A stretch of 64,000 nt of DNA from NCBI GenBank assembly GCA_964593705.1, contig CAZQIV010000015.1:1-64000 (forward strand), read 5' to 3'. Numbering within the stretch: position 1 is the stretch's first letter; each line of letters opens with the position of its first letter. Both the position numbers and the translations under genes were made by a program. The notes under the pieces are model-generated. The model did no database searches. It saw nothing but the letters and a program-made list of their open reading frames with translations, and was not told the origin of the DNA. Shown piece by piece: positions 1-9,086 of the stretch. Source of the stretch: SABY01 sp964593705. GTDB lineage: Bacteria > Bacteroidota > Bacteroidia > Bacteroidales > 4484-276.

Positions 1-623
1 TGAGCAAGCCCTTAGAGGCAATATTTATTCTACCTGTATTTTTTGAGGGGATACTAAACATGTCCTTTTGAAAAAAATGTCCATTCATCATAAAAACTTA
101 TGTCCTCCAGATACCTGGTGGTCTTACCATCTTTGCAAAGCAGCAAGCCTTTGCTGGTTTCAACCCAGGTTCTGTTCATCGTATCTCGTGTAATTGAATA
201 AATGAATGTTTTTCGAGGGATTTCAAATTCCTTATCAATCGATTTTTTCGTAAGGTTCTTCCATGTAGCTCCATCATAGGTAAATACCCCATTTTCTGTA
301 TAACAAGCCATGATATTATTGTTTTCGCATTGAAGCTTAGTGAATTTTTGTTTATAGATTTCTTTGTTATCCTTAAAATAGAGCCATTCACCTTTGGGTG
401 TATAGACACATAAATGACCCTTATCTGTCATGGTGCCATTAAGTTTAACTTCGCTTGATCCCGAAATAATCCAAATGTTACCAAAGCCGTCTTCTGCAAT
501 ATCTAAAATTTGTTTGCCTCTTAATTGTTTTTTTTCTCCTTTCATTATCATGTTACCTTGTGGAAAAGCGAAATTAATTGCGACAAGAATCTGGATAATA
601 ATCAAAATTGCAAATTTTTTCAT
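1..623 (-). pseudogene. Secreted propeller-type protein, frameshifted and cut by window edge
   Basis: The gene starts at 623 with a signal peptide (hydrophobic residues 4-20, then FPQG). The body has repeats of the kind 'DGFGNIWI..' and 'ENGVFTYDGATW', typical of two-component-regulator propeller (Reg_prop) beta-propeller blades. The frame stops at a TAG at 54-56. Removing one T from the T-run at 56-58 (minus strand) restores an open frame to the window edge, reading ...KGHVSIPSKNTGRINIASKGLL, which again looks like a blade ending. I therefore read this as one gene with a one-base frameshift that continues beyond the window. The role is unknown; secreted or periplasmic sensing or adhesion is inference. 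Confidence 0.5.
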
Positions 624-634
624 TTGTTTTAGTA

Positions 635-1180
635 TTAAAAGTTAACGGTTAAACCTACACAGTAATAATCTTTGTAAATGGCCGGATAAATTATAAAAGA
701 TGTTGAGCTATTATTCTTTCGAGCATACAGTCTTTTCCATTTGGGTGTTAAAGCGCCAATGCCAGCCCCAATTGCTCCGCATCCTCCCACAATCAATACA
801 ATACGCAAACCCAGGTTATCCTTGAATTCATAATTTGAACTGCCATATACATCCCCCACAGCTCCCAGAACAGCTAATGCACCAAACCCGGCTCCCCACA
901 ATCCGAATGGCAATGCTTTGGTGCCATCTTTTACCGAAAAGTATCTGACTTGGTCAACGGACAGTTGTTCGGTGGCTTGGGATGTTTTATTTACAAATGA
1001 AATGGTTGAATCATTAATTTGCCTGAGAGAGCCAACCTTTATGGTTTTAAGATTCTTTTTGTAAATTTTTGCAAGCGTGTATTTCTTATCAGAGTCCAGG
1101 TACTTTTTTTGCCCGGATACCGACAAGGAAATAATTACAAAAACCAGTGTAACTGCTAAATAGATTGTAAGTTTTTTCAT
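635..1180 (-). CDS. Hypothetical exported protein with glycine-rich membrane segments
   Basis: 181 residues. The N-terminus MKKLTIYLAVTLVFVIISLSV followed by SGQ is a signal peptide. The middle (about 30-90) contains a short 'SLRQINDSTISFVNK' stretch, resembling small Bacteroidota proteins that describe a response element before hydrophobic Gly/Ala-rich segments (about 95-150, GLWGAGFGALAVLGAVG and IVLIVGGCGAIGAGIGAL). The C-terminus is FIIYPAIYKDYYCVGLTVNF and ends in F, as outer-membrane strands often do. It lies 12 bp upstream of the next minus-strand gene (start 623), so the two probably share a transcript. No function can be assigned. Confidence 0.6.
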   Translation of the reverse strand: MKKLTIYLAVTLVFVIISLSVSGQKKYLDSDKKYTLAKIYKKNLKTIKVGSLRQINDSTISFVNKTSQATEQLSVDQVRYFSVKDGTKALPFGLWGAGFGALAVLGAVGDVYGSSNYEFKDNLGLRIVLIVGGCGAIGAGIGALTPKWKRLYARKNNSSTSFIIYPAIYKDYYCVGLTVNF

Positions 1181-1328
1181 GATGATTTGAATTTAAATTC
1201 AACTAAATTTATTTTTTATGTTGTGTTTCATAAACATGAATCTGAATATTGAGGTAGAAGTAGAGGCTGCTGAAAAATCCGTAACACATTGTTATTTACC
1301 CCAATACATAATTAATGTTGTGCTTTGA

Positions 1329-1524
1329 TGCAAGGTTTTTTGTACGTTTATTCAAAAAACCTTGCATTTAATATCACGGTGCTCTGCACCTTCTTTTTAT
1401 TTATTCGGACTATTGCTACAAATATTATGGGTGCTCTGCACCTTTTTCAAGCCACAGCGTGGCGAAATCTTGGTAGAAAAACATTTAGGGAATGTATTTT
1501 TAAGGTGCAGAGCACCGAAATATT
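1329..1524. repeat. Family A palindromic intergenic repeat (copy 1)
   Basis: This fills most of the gene-free stretch 1181-1593. It begins with an inverted pair GCAAGGTTTTTTG / CAAAAAACCTTGC (1330-1365). Two GGTGCTCTGCACC motifs (1379-1391, 1430-1442) follow, then the palindrome GCCACAGCGTGGC (1451-1463), then the reverse complement GGTGCAGAGCACC (1504-1516). The same order of parts occurs at 53554-53753. A short open frame runs through it, but its content is the repeat itself, so I do not call a gene. Confidence 0.7.
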
Positions 1525-1593
1525 GAATATGAAAACACAATTCCATTTTTCAGTAGCCCCTATGTAAACAGCATCCTCATTTTATTATTGATG

Positions 1594-2301
1594 TTAAAAC
1601 TTCACCCCAATCAAAAAGCGGAAACAGTTAGCTTTCATCTTATATGTGTCGTCTGTGCTCAAAATATCATCAGTGTCATTAACACTGCCAAACACATATT
1701 CCATACCCCCCGAAAGTGCTCTCCACCTAAATCCTGCGCCAATGGCATGAGTTACTCCTACACCCTCCCAGGTATTACTAAATTGATTGGTGGAGCCACC
1801 CCAACTGCTCGTCCATGTTTCCATATTTATAATGACGGTTGGCCTGAGGTTGTAATAGAAGTCAATGGCCATTTCGCTGTTAAGGGCATAAGTTCCAATG
1901 GGTCCAATTTCCAGAATAGAGGCATCGATGGTTGCCCTGGATTCGTCATCAATGGATTTTGCTGCAAACGTAACATCGAACCAGTTTACCATAATGCCAA
2001 ATCCAAGTTTTTCCATCGGGCTAATGTACCATTGGTTTCCTATTTGCAATCCATAGCTAATCCCATACTTAGAGTTATCCCCTACCGGCTCATAAGTTCC
2101 AAACTCTTTGGAAGGAATTCCGTATTCCACCTTAATACTAAAACCATTACTAAGGGTTCTGTTTTTGGGTGTGGGTTTGGCATCCTGGGCGTTTACATTT
2201 AAAAATGTACCCATTGCAATAATTAGTGTGAATAATAAAACTGCTCTCTTTATGCCTGATGTTTTTAAGTTTTGTGCTGATCTGTTGATTTTTGTTCTCA
2301 T
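1594..2301 (-). CDS. Outer-membrane beta-barrel protein (porin-like)
   Basis: 235 residues. There is a long N-terminus (about 20 residues before the hydrophobic core), then a signal peptide ending ...GTFLNVNAQDA. The rest consists of alternating strands rich in Y, G, W and N, such as 'GISYGLQIGNQWYISPMEKLGFGIMVNWFDVTF', split here by turns, and the C-terminus is CFRFLIGVKF with terminal Phe, the usual BAM signal. It resembles the 'outer membrane beta-barrel protein' families (PF13505/PF13568), but I cannot name a specific one. It is divergent from the TPR-CHAT gene, and the 139-bp gap carries a TAnnTTTG box for that gene. Confidence 0.7.
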   Translation of the reverse strand: MRTKINRSAQNLKTSGIKRAVLLFTLIIAMGTFLNVNAQDAKPTPKNRTLSNGFSIKVEYGIPSKEFGTYEPVGDNSKYGISYGLQIGNQWYISPMEKLGFGIMVNWFDVTFAAKSIDDESRATIDASILEIGPIGTYALNSEMAIDFYYNLRPTVIINMETWTSSWGGSTNQFSNTWEGVGVTHAIGAGFRWRALSGGMEYVFGSVNDTDDILSTDDTYKMKANCFRFLIGVKF

Positions 2302-2343
2302 GTTTCTTTCTCCTTTTGTTAATTTTAAAAATTAAATTTTGTT

Positions 2344-2351
2344 TACTTTTG
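2344..2351 (+). promoter_or_regulatory. Putative TAnnTTTG promoter box for the TPR-CHAT gene
   Basis: TACTTTTG matches the Bacteroidota -7 consensus TAnnTTTG and lies 90 bp before the ATG at 2441. I saw no convincing -33 TTTG at the usual spacing. Confidence 0.4.
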
Positions 2352-2440
2352 ACTTTCTGTTGCTATATTCATATTATTGAATCGACCGGTTGCAGAAAAA
2401 GTAAACATGCGTTTTACAACCGTTCATAAAAAAATGCTCA

Positions 2441-5400
2441 ATGAAAGCTCTGAAAAGTCCCCTCTTCATGTTTTGTATTGCTGTAATATCAATCCATACA
2501 GTATTATTTGCGCAAGAATTTTCCGACTACGAAAAAGAGTGCAATAAAATTGACTCATACATTTTTTCGGGAGATTATGATGGCGGCATCCATTACCTGA
2601 AACAAAAAATTACGGTGTATGATACGCCGGGAGCACTCCCCGATTCAAATCAAAGTTTTTTCGTGATGGAGTTGGCTAAGATGTATTATTACACCAATGA
2701 TTTTAAGTTGGCTGAACAAGGAATGCTCCAATCCATCGCCCTTGATAAAAAGCTGAAAGGAGAAGAAAGCAATGATTACCTGGCTTCGCTGGGGACTTTA
2801 ACCTTTTTGTACAACGAAATGGGATTGTATGAAAAAGCAGGGGAATATGCCTCCAAAGCAGCATCAATTTATTTACGAAAGGAAATTATTACGGATAGTA
2901 TCAATTATGCATTTTTCCTGAACAGTTATGGTTCACACTTTATGACAACAGGGAATTTGTCGATGGTCGAAAAGTACTACATTCAGTCAAAACAAATGAA
3001 TGACTTACTATTTGGAGAAGATCATCCCGACAAAGCTCCAATATTGCATAATCTCGCCTCGATGTATAAGGAAATGGGTGAATATGACAAAGCTGAAAAA
3101 CTTTACCACGAAGCCCAGGAAATCAATATAAAGAATTTTGGGGAAAATCATGCCTATGTTGCTACAAATTTGAATAGCCTGGCAACTTTATACATACTAA
3201 CAGGAAATCTGGACAAAGCTGAAAGACAATTGCTTAAAGCTAAAACTATTTACGAAAGTATTGATGATAAAAAGCTGGGATATATTTACGTGTTAGTTAA
3301 CCTGGCCGAAATTGATTTGCTCAGGGGTGATTTATATCAAGCTGAATCACTTTGTAACGAAGGTCTGTCCATTGCCGATACTCTGGTTGCCCGTAGCCAT
3401 GATATTCATATTATGTTGAAGATGCGCTTGGCAAAAATACATCTCGAAAAAAAGGAATATGAGCAGGCGTTAGCTATTTTGGCGGAATCCATACAAACAC
3501 TTAAAAATACAAACCCTGACCATATCGATCTGGTGGCTCAGTTACGCCTGATGGGGAATGTTTATCAGGTGATGAATGAAAATGATTCGGCAGAAGTAAA
3601 GCATAGGGAAGCACTCAGGATTGCCAGCATGCATTATGATAAGCATCATAAAAATCATATTAATTCATTAAATTCGCTGGCTGAAGTACTTTCTAAACAA
3701 GGTAGGAAAGAGGAGGCTGAACAAGCCTTCGTGGAATCGATGGAATTATTTATCGGAAATATTTATCAGAATTTTGATTTCCTTTCAGCCGGCGAAAAAC
3801 AAAAATACCTGGCCACTTTCCAGGAGAATATTGCACGCTTCAATTCCTTTGCCCTGGATTATTACAATCAGGATGGAAATATAAGAGGCAAAATATTTGA
3901 CTACAATTTGTTTTTGAAGGGATTGATTTTGACTTCCACGAAAAAAATGAAGGAATTCGGGCTGCATGATACTGCCAATAGTGGTTTCAGAAAAAAGTAT
4001 GACGAATGGATCAACACCAAAGAATACCTTGCCAATATTTACACATTAACCAAAGGTGAAATCGAAAAACGCGGGATAAACCGGGATTCGATTGAAAGCC
4101 GTGCCAACACACTCGAAAAAGAACTGACGCAGCAATCGGCGGTATTTGCAAAGCAGCACAACCGGAAAAGATACACGTGGCAGGAAATTCAATCTACATT
4201 AAAAAAAGATGAGGCCTTTGTTCAGATTGTTCGTGTTGCAAACCAGGATTCGATAAAATATGTCGCGCTTGTGGTTTCGGGGCACAAGGATGAAGGCCCA
4301 CAAATGATTGTGTTGGATAATGGAGAATATCTGGAAAATGGACAATACGACCAATACATCGAAAATATTTACCAGGGCTACAAATCTTTGGATAGTTATG
4401 ATGACACCGCTGCTTATTTGAGCTATTGGGCAAAAATAGAACAGCTTGTAAAAGATAAAGAAACTGTTTACCTGTTGCCCGATGGGGTTTACAACAAAAT
4501 TAATATTGCGGCTTTGCTCGGTGAAGACAAGCAATATATTTACGAAAATCATCAGCTCGTACTCCTAAGCTGCGTAAACGATTTTATGGGGCAATCCGAA
4601 ATTACAGCTTCTACAAATACGATGGCCTTGCTTATAGGCGCACCTGATTTTTCCACGAGGCGGCAGAGTAATTCGGCAATGGCAGCAAACAATAGCGATG
4701 ATACAGATACCACAAAGCTGCGGTCGGAGAACTTAAGCGCGTTGACCATGTCGGCTTACGAGTTGCGCTACATCGACAGCTTATTAACCGATCTTAACTG
4801 GACAACCCAATTGTATATCGCCGAAAACGCCACCGAAGAAATAATAAAAACCGTTAGCAACCCCGGGATACTGCATATTTCCACACACGGCTTTTTTAAT
4901 GGCCGTAATTCAGTACCTGAAAAAAAACACGCAAGCCGATCCCTTGACAATGATTTTGCAATGCCAATCAACCCGCTTTTTTGTTCCGGGCTTTATCTTG
5001 CTAATGCCAACAACAGTCTATCCGAAGAAAACGGCATGAATGATATTTGGCAGGATGGAATATTAACGGCTTATGAGGTGAGCAACTTAAACCTGGATTC
5101 AACAAAACTGGTGGTGCTTAGTGCCTGCGAAAGCGGGCTGGGCGAAATCATTCCTGGCGAGGGCGTGTTTGGTCTGCAACGGGCTTTTAAGTATGCCGGT
5201 GCCGAAAACATCATTATGAGCCTTTGGAAGGTTGACGACCGGGCCACGCAGTTGTTTATGCGAAAGTTTTACACCCATTGGCTTTCGGGCGACACCAAAG
5301 CTGAGGCCTTCGATAAGAGCATCCACTTTTTGAGGTTCAACACGCAGGATTATAAGCATCCGGTGTATTGGGGTGGTTTTGTGCTTTTGGGCAAAGAACA

Positions 5401-5512
5401 AGTCAAGGATAAATCAAGGGGATTATGGCTGTTTGCAGTTTCAGCAATATTGGTGGTTTTATTGGTATTGATGGCTAAAAAAATTAAAGGTTTGAAGCCT
5501 GGCAAATTCTGA
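2441..5512 (+). CDS. Exported TPR-CHAT (caspase-like) protein with C-terminal membrane anchor
   Basis: 1023 residues. A signal peptide (1-25, ending VLFAQE) is followed by about eight tetratricopeptide repeats (roughly 75-430, e.g. 'KEMGEYDKAEKLYHEAQEI'). A helical linker precedes a C-terminal CHAT domain (about 650-985) of the caspase/separase-like clan. The catalytic pair is visible: His816 in HISTHGFF and Cys896 in VLSACESGLGE. After the CHAT domain comes a single hydrophobic helix (about 994-1011, GLWLFAVSAILVVLLVLM) and a Lys-rich end. The protein is therefore probably anchored in the inner membrane with TPR and protease domains in the periplasm. The family (CHAT) is certain; substrate and trigger are unknown. 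Four rpn genes separate it from a sigma/anti-sigma pair on the same strand, which makes that pair a candidate target (inference). Confidence 0.9.
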   Translation: MKALKSPLFMFCIAVISIHTVLFAQEFSDYEKECNKIDSYIFSGDYDGGIHYLKQKITVYDTPGALPDSNQSFFVMELAKMYYYTNDFKLAEQGMLQSIALDKKLKGEESNDYLASLGTLTFLYNEMGLYEKAGEYASKAASIYLRKEIITDSINYAFFLNSYGSHFMTTGNLSMVEKYYIQSKQMNDLLFGEDHPDKAPILHNLASMYKEMGEYDKAEKLYHEAQEINIKNFGENHAYVATNLNSLATLYILTGNLDKAERQLLKAKTIYESIDDKKLGYIYVLVNLAEIDLLRGDLYQAESLCNEGLSIADTLVARSHDIHIMLKMRLAKIHLEKKEYEQALAILAESIQTLKNTNPDHIDLVAQLRLMGNVYQVMNENDSAEVKHREALRIASMHYDKHHKNHINSLNSLAEVLSKQGRKEEAEQAFVESMELFIGNIYQNFDFLSAGEKQKYLATFQENIARFNSFALDYYNQDGNIRGKIFDYNLFLKGLILTSTKKMKEFGLHDTANSGFRKKYDEWINTKEYLANIYTLTKGEIEKRGINRDSIESRANTLEKELTQQSAVFAKQHNRKRYTWQEIQSTLKKDEAFVQIVRVANQDSIKYVALVVSGHKDEGPQMIVLDNGEYLENGQYDQYIENIYQGYKSLDSYDDTAAYLSYWAKIEQLVKDKETVYLLPDGVYNKINIAALLGEDKQYIYENHQLVLLSCVNDFMGQSEITASTNTMALLIGAPDFSTRRQSNSAMAANNSDDTDTTKLRSENLSALTMSAYELRYIDSLLTDLNWTTQLYIAENATEEIIKTVSNPGILHISTHGFFNGRNSVPEKKHASRSLDNDFAMPINPLFCSGLYLANANNSLSEENGMNDIWQDGILTAYEVSNLNLDSTKLVVLSACESGLGEIIPGEGVFGLQRAFKYAGAENIIMSLWKVDDRATQLFMRKFYTHWLSGDTKAEAFDKSIHFLRFNTQDYKHPVYWGGFVLLGKEQVKDKSRGLWLFAVSAILVVLLVLMAKKIKGLKPGKF

Positions 5513-5539
5513 TCCGAAAAGTGATTTAACAAAAAATAC

Positions 5540-5783
5540 ATAGCTGATTAGGTGCTTTTCACCCACTCTGGTAAAATTGGCCACTTTCTAAAACCCCCTC
5601 TAACTCCCCCTGAAGGGGGAGAATGCCAGCGCATTATCCGCTGCAGTGGCTTGTGTGGCTGGTCTCCCTTCCCCTTCAGGGGAAGGGTCGGTGTCGAGAC
5701 GAAGTCTCGTGCATGCACGAGCAAAGCTCGGCAGGATGGGGTCGTAATGACTTGGAATCCAATTTCACCAGCTAAATAATTAC
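5540..5783. repeat. Family D MITE-like element (copy 1, left end decayed)
   Basis: The right end is AGCTAAATAATTAC (5770-5783). The left end near 5540 is only weakly recognisable. Inside are hairpins of the type CCCCCTGAAGGGGG and CCCCTTCAGGGG and a palindrome-rich block (5687-5742) containing CGAGACGAAGTCTCG and GTGCATGCAC. The same block recurs at 60679-60735. Other members lie at 59042-59308 and 60515-60774. It explains the gene-free stretch 5513-5921 apart from the rpn promoter. Confidence 0.65.
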
Positions 5784-5875
5784 AAAAAACACTTTGTGTA
5801 GCTTGATGCCTTGGAGTCTTTGTGGCTATGAATATTAAACATATCCTCAAAAGAATCAATAAACCCGATTTGTAG

Positions 5876-5883
5876 TACCTTTG
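5876..5883 (+). promoter_or_regulatory. Putative promoter box, rpn copy 1
   Basis: TACCTTTG fits TAnnTTTG, 38 bp before the ATG. The following ACAAACAGTAAAA is shared with the spacers before copies 2-4. Confidence 0.45.
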
Positions 5884-5921
5884 TATAGATAGTTGATTTA
5901 CAAACAGTAAAATAAGGTATC

Positions 5922-6893
5922 ATGAAAATCATAAACCCCCTTTACGACAAAGCCTTTAAGTACTTGATGGAAAACACCAAGTTTGCCCGCAAAGTGTTGT
6001 CGGTAATTATGGATGTGGATGTGGAGGAAGTTACCCTGGGCCAGCAGGAAACAGTTTTCCCTGACGAAAAACGCAGGTTAACACTGTTCCGGCTCGATTT
6101 TAAGGCAGTGATTAAGGAAGCTGACGGCAGCCGGAAAACTGTTCTCATCGAACTGCAAAAATCAAAATATTCAACCGACATTCAGCGCTTTCGGAATTAT
6201 CTTGGTGCCAATTACATGGCCAAACAAAAAAAGTTGAGCAAAGTAGAAGAAGCCCCACCGGAATACCATCCTGCCTATCCTATCATCACTATTTATATTT
6301 TGGGATATAATCTGAATGATTTGCCCTATATGGCCGTAACCGTTAACCGTGATGTGATCAACTCGGTGAGCAAGGAAAAAATCCATGTCAAGAGTTTTTT
6401 CATCGAGCACCTCACGCATCAATCGCACATTATCCAGGTAAGGCGATTGCCCGAACAACGAAGAACACGCTTAGAGAATTTTATGGTTTTGTTTAACCAG
6501 GCATGGCGTACCGACAAAGAATACATCATCGATTTGCAGGAAACCCCCGAAGAGTTTAGCGACATTGCCCAATACCTGCAAGGCCCGCTGATGGATGACA
6601 CCTTTCGCCGCAACCTTGAAGCCGAAGAAGAAATCGACACCATTTTTGACGAGCAGGAAGCTAAATATTTAAAACAAATTGTTGAAGCCGAGGAAAGGGA
6701 AAGTATTGAGCGAAGGCAAAAAGAGGTTGAGCGTAAGCGAAAAGAAACAGCACTTAGTCAGAAAGAAGATGAACGCAGGCAAAAAGAATCCTTAGCCCAA
6801 AAGCTGGCAATTCACATGAAGCAAAGCGGTGCAAGTATCGATGATATTATTAATGAAACAGGATTGAGTACGGATGAAATTATTGATTTGTAG
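5922..6893 (+). CDS. Rpn family PD-(D/E)XK nuclease, tandem copy 1
   Basis: 323 residues. It belongs to the Rpn/PDDEXK_2 family (recombination-promoting nuclease / 'PD-(D/E)XK nuclease family transposase'). Visible nuclease residues are D9 in DKAFKYL, D59 in FRLDFKA, and E77-x-Q79 in VLIELQKS. Residues 1-260 are identical in all four copies. The tail (261-323) is a highly charged Lys/Glu/Arg helix followed by the conserved end SIDDIINETGLSTDEIIDL. An in-frame ATG at codon 224 (6591) could start a separate 100-residue C-terminal product, as reported for enterobacterial RpnS antitoxins; this is inference. It has its own TAnnTTTG box. DNA cleavage is expected from the family, but the biological role here is unknown. 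Confidence 0.85.
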   Translation: MKIINPLYDKAFKYLMENTKFARKVLSVIMDVDVEEVTLGQQETVFPDEKRRLTLFRLDFKAVIKEADGSRKTVLIELQKSKYSTDIQRFRNYLGANYMAKQKKLSKVEEAPPEYHPAYPIITIYILGYNLNDLPYMAVTVNRDVINSVSKEKIHVKSFFIEHLTHQSHIIQVRRLPEQRRTRLENFMVLFNQAWRTDKEYIIDLQETPEEFSDIAQYLQGPLMDDTFRRNLEAEEEIDTIFDEQEAKYLKQIVEAEERESIERRQKEVERKRKETALSQKEDERRQKESLAQKLAIHMKQSGASIDDIINETGLSTDEIIDL

Positions 6894-6943
6894 AAAGGTG
6901 CCAAAACCTAAAATTTGTAAATTTATCTTCAAATTTATCACCT

Positions 6944-6951
6944 TACTTTTG
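6944..6951 (+). promoter_or_regulatory. Putative promoter box, rpn copy 2
   Basis: TACTTTTG (TAnnTTTG) ends 39 bp before the ATG at 6991, within the identical 97-bp spacer, so each copy carries its own promoter. Confidence 0.45.
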
Positions 6952-6990
6952 TATGAATATTTTATTGACAAACAGTAAAACTAACACGAC

Positions 6991-7899
6991 ATGAAAATCA
7001 TAAACCCCCTTTACGACAAAGCCTTTAAGTACTTGATGGAAAACACCAAGTTTGCCCGCAAAGTGTTGTCGGTAATTATGGATGTGGATGTGGAGGAAGT
7101 TACCCTGGGCCAGCAGGAAACAGTTTTCCCTGACGAAAAACGCAGGTTAACACTGTTCCGGCTCGATTTTAAGGCAGTGATTAAGGAAGCTGACGGCAGC
7201 CGGAAAACTGTTCTCATCGAACTGCAAAAATCAAAATATTCAACCGACATTCAGCGCTTTCGGAATTATCTTGGTGCCAATTACATGGCCAAACAAAAAA
7301 AGTTGAGCAAAGTAGAAGAAGCCCCACCGGAATACCATCCTGCCTATCCTATCATCACTATTTATATTTTGGGATATAATCTGAATGATTTGCCCTATAT
7401 GGCCGTAACCGTTAACCGTGATGTGATCAACTCGGTGAGCAAGGAAAAAATCCATGTCAAGAGTTTTTTCATCGAGCACCTCACGCATCAATCGCACATT
7501 ATCCAGGTAAGGCGATTGCCCGAACAACGAAGAACACGCTTAGAGAATTTTATGGTTTTGTTTAACCAGGCATGGCGTACCGACAAAGAATACATCATCG
7601 ATTTGCAGGAAACCCCCGAAGAGTTTAGCGACATTGCCCAATACCTGCAAGGCCCGCTGATGGATGACACCTTTCGCCGCAACCTTGAAGCCGAAGAAGA
7701 AATCGACACCATTTTTGATGAGCAGGAGGCCAAATATTTAAAACAAATTGTTGAAGCCGAGGAAAGGGAAAAATTGGAACGTAAGCAAAAAGAATCCTTA
7801 GCCCAAAAGCTGGCGATCCACATGAAGCAAAGCGGTGCAAGTATCGATGATATTATTAATGAAACTGGCTTGAGCACTGATGAAATCATTAATTTATAG
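6991..7899 (+). CDS. Rpn family PD-(D/E)XK nuclease, tandem copy 2 (short tail)
   Basis: 302 residues, the shortest of the four. Residues 1-260 are identical to the other copies, with the same D9, D59 and E77/Q79 nuclease residues. The charged linker is reduced to KLERKQKESLAQ before the shared end, which here reads STDEIINL instead of STDEIIDL. Synonymous differences in the last 60 codons set it apart from copies 1 and 3. A C-terminal product from the in-frame ATG at codon 224 would be 79 residues. The loss of 21 linker residues relative to copy 1 preserves the frame, as expected for selected helix-length variation. Confidence 0.85.
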   Translation: MKIINPLYDKAFKYLMENTKFARKVLSVIMDVDVEEVTLGQQETVFPDEKRRLTLFRLDFKAVIKEADGSRKTVLIELQKSKYSTDIQRFRNYLGANYMAKQKKLSKVEEAPPEYHPAYPIITIYILGYNLNDLPYMAVTVNRDVINSVSKEKIHVKSFFIEHLTHQSHIIQVRRLPEQRRTRLENFMVLFNQAWRTDKEYIIDLQETPEEFSDIAQYLQGPLMDDTFRRNLEAEEEIDTIFDEQEAKYLKQIVEAEEREKLERKQKESLAQKLAIHMKQSGASIDDIINETGLSTDEIINL

Positions 7900-7949
7900 A
7901 AAGGTGCCAAAACCTAAAATTTGTAAATTTATCTTCAAATTTATCACCT

Positions 7950-7957
7950 TACTTTTG
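7950..7957 (+). promoter_or_regulatory. Putative promoter box, rpn copy 3
   Basis: TACTTTTG in the second identical 97-bp spacer, 39 bp before the ATG at 7997. Confidence 0.45.
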
Positions 7958-7996
7958 TATGAATATTTTATTGACAAACAGTAAAACTAACACGAC

Positions 7997-8989
7997 ATGA
8001 AAATCATAAACCCCCTTTACGACAAAGCCTTTAAGTACTTGATGGAAAACACCAAGTTTGCCCGCAAAGTGTTGTCGGTAATTATGGATGTGGATGTGGA
8101 GGAAGTTACCCTGGGCCAGCAGGAAACAGTTTTCCCTGACGAAAAACGCAGGTTAACACTGTTCCGGCTCGATTTTAAGGCAGTGATTAAGGAAGCTGAC
8201 GGCAGCCGGAAAACTGTTCTCATCGAACTGCAAAAATCAAAATATTCAACCGACATTCAGCGCTTTCGGAATTATCTTGGTGCCAATTACATGGCCAAAC
8301 AAAAAAAGTTGAGCAAAGTAGAAGAAGCCCCACCGGAATACCATCCTGCCTATCCTATCATCACTATTTATATTTTGGGATATAATCTGAATGATTTGCC
8401 CTATATGGCCGTAACCGTTAACCGTGATGTGATCAACTCGGTGAGCAAGGAAAAAATCCATGTCAAGAGTTTTTTCATCGAGCACCTCACGCATCAATCG
8501 CACATTATCCAGGTAAGGCGATTGCCCGAACAACGAAGAACACGCTTAGAGAATTTTATGGTTTTGTTTAACCAGGCATGGCGTACCGACAAAGAATACA
8601 TCATCGATTTGCAGGAAACCCCCGAAGAGTTTAGCGACATTGCCCAATACCTGCAAGGCCCGCTGATGGATGACACCTTTCGCCGCAACCTTGAAGCCGA
8701 AGAAGAAATCGACACCATTTTTGACGAGCAGGAAGCTAAATATTTAAAACAAATTGTTGAAGCCGAGGAAAGGGAAAAAGAAGCAAAGAAAAGGGAAAGT
8801 ATTGAGCGAAGGCAAAAAGAGGTTGAGCGTAAGCGAAAAGAAACAGCACTTAGTCAGAAAGAAGATGAACGCAGGCAAAAAGAATCCTTAGCCCAAAAGC
8901 TGGCAATTCACATGAAGCAAAGCGGTGCAAGTATCGATGATATTATTAATGAAACAGGATTGAGTACGGATGAAATTATTGATTTGTAG
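7997..8989 (+). CDS. Rpn family PD-(D/E)XK nuclease, tandem copy 3 (longest tail)
   Basis: 330 residues. It is identical to copy 1 except for a seven-residue insertion KEAKKRE after residue 260, which lengthens the charged helix by about two turns. Nuclease residues are as in copy 1. The insertion resembles a local repeat expansion within the AEEREK/ERRQKE-type helix. The shared tail with copy 1 suggests that a two-gene unit was duplicated or that tails were exchanged between copies. A codon-224 internal start would give 107 residues. Confidence 0.85.
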   Translation: MKIINPLYDKAFKYLMENTKFARKVLSVIMDVDVEEVTLGQQETVFPDEKRRLTLFRLDFKAVIKEADGSRKTVLIELQKSKYSTDIQRFRNYLGANYMAKQKKLSKVEEAPPEYHPAYPIITIYILGYNLNDLPYMAVTVNRDVINSVSKEKIHVKSFFIEHLTHQSHIIQVRRLPEQRRTRLENFMVLFNQAWRTDKEYIIDLQETPEEFSDIAQYLQGPLMDDTFRRNLEAEEEIDTIFDEQEAKYLKQIVEAEEREKEAKKRESIERRQKEVERKRKETALSQKEDERRQKESLAQKLAIHMKQSGASIDDIINETGLSTDEIIDL

Positions 8990-9039
8990 AAAGGTGCCAA
9001 AACCTAAAATTTGTAAATTTATCTTCAAATTTATCACCT

Positions 9040-9047
9040 TACTTTTG
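9040..9047 (+). promoter_or_regulatory. Putative promoter box, rpn copy 4
   Basis: TACTTTTG in the third identical spacer, 39 bp before the ATG at 9087. Confidence 0.45.
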
Positions 9048-9086
9048 TATGAATATTTTATTGACAAACAGTAAAACTAACACGAC

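Noticed and set aside
1325..1567. An 80-codon ORF at 1325-1567
   Set aside because: It is read through the palindromic family A repeat; the amino acids follow the repeat motifs and no homologous context supports it.
5552..5859. ORFs in the family D element
   Set aside because: They cross hairpins and repeat blocks shared with other copies in different frames; no start or domain support.
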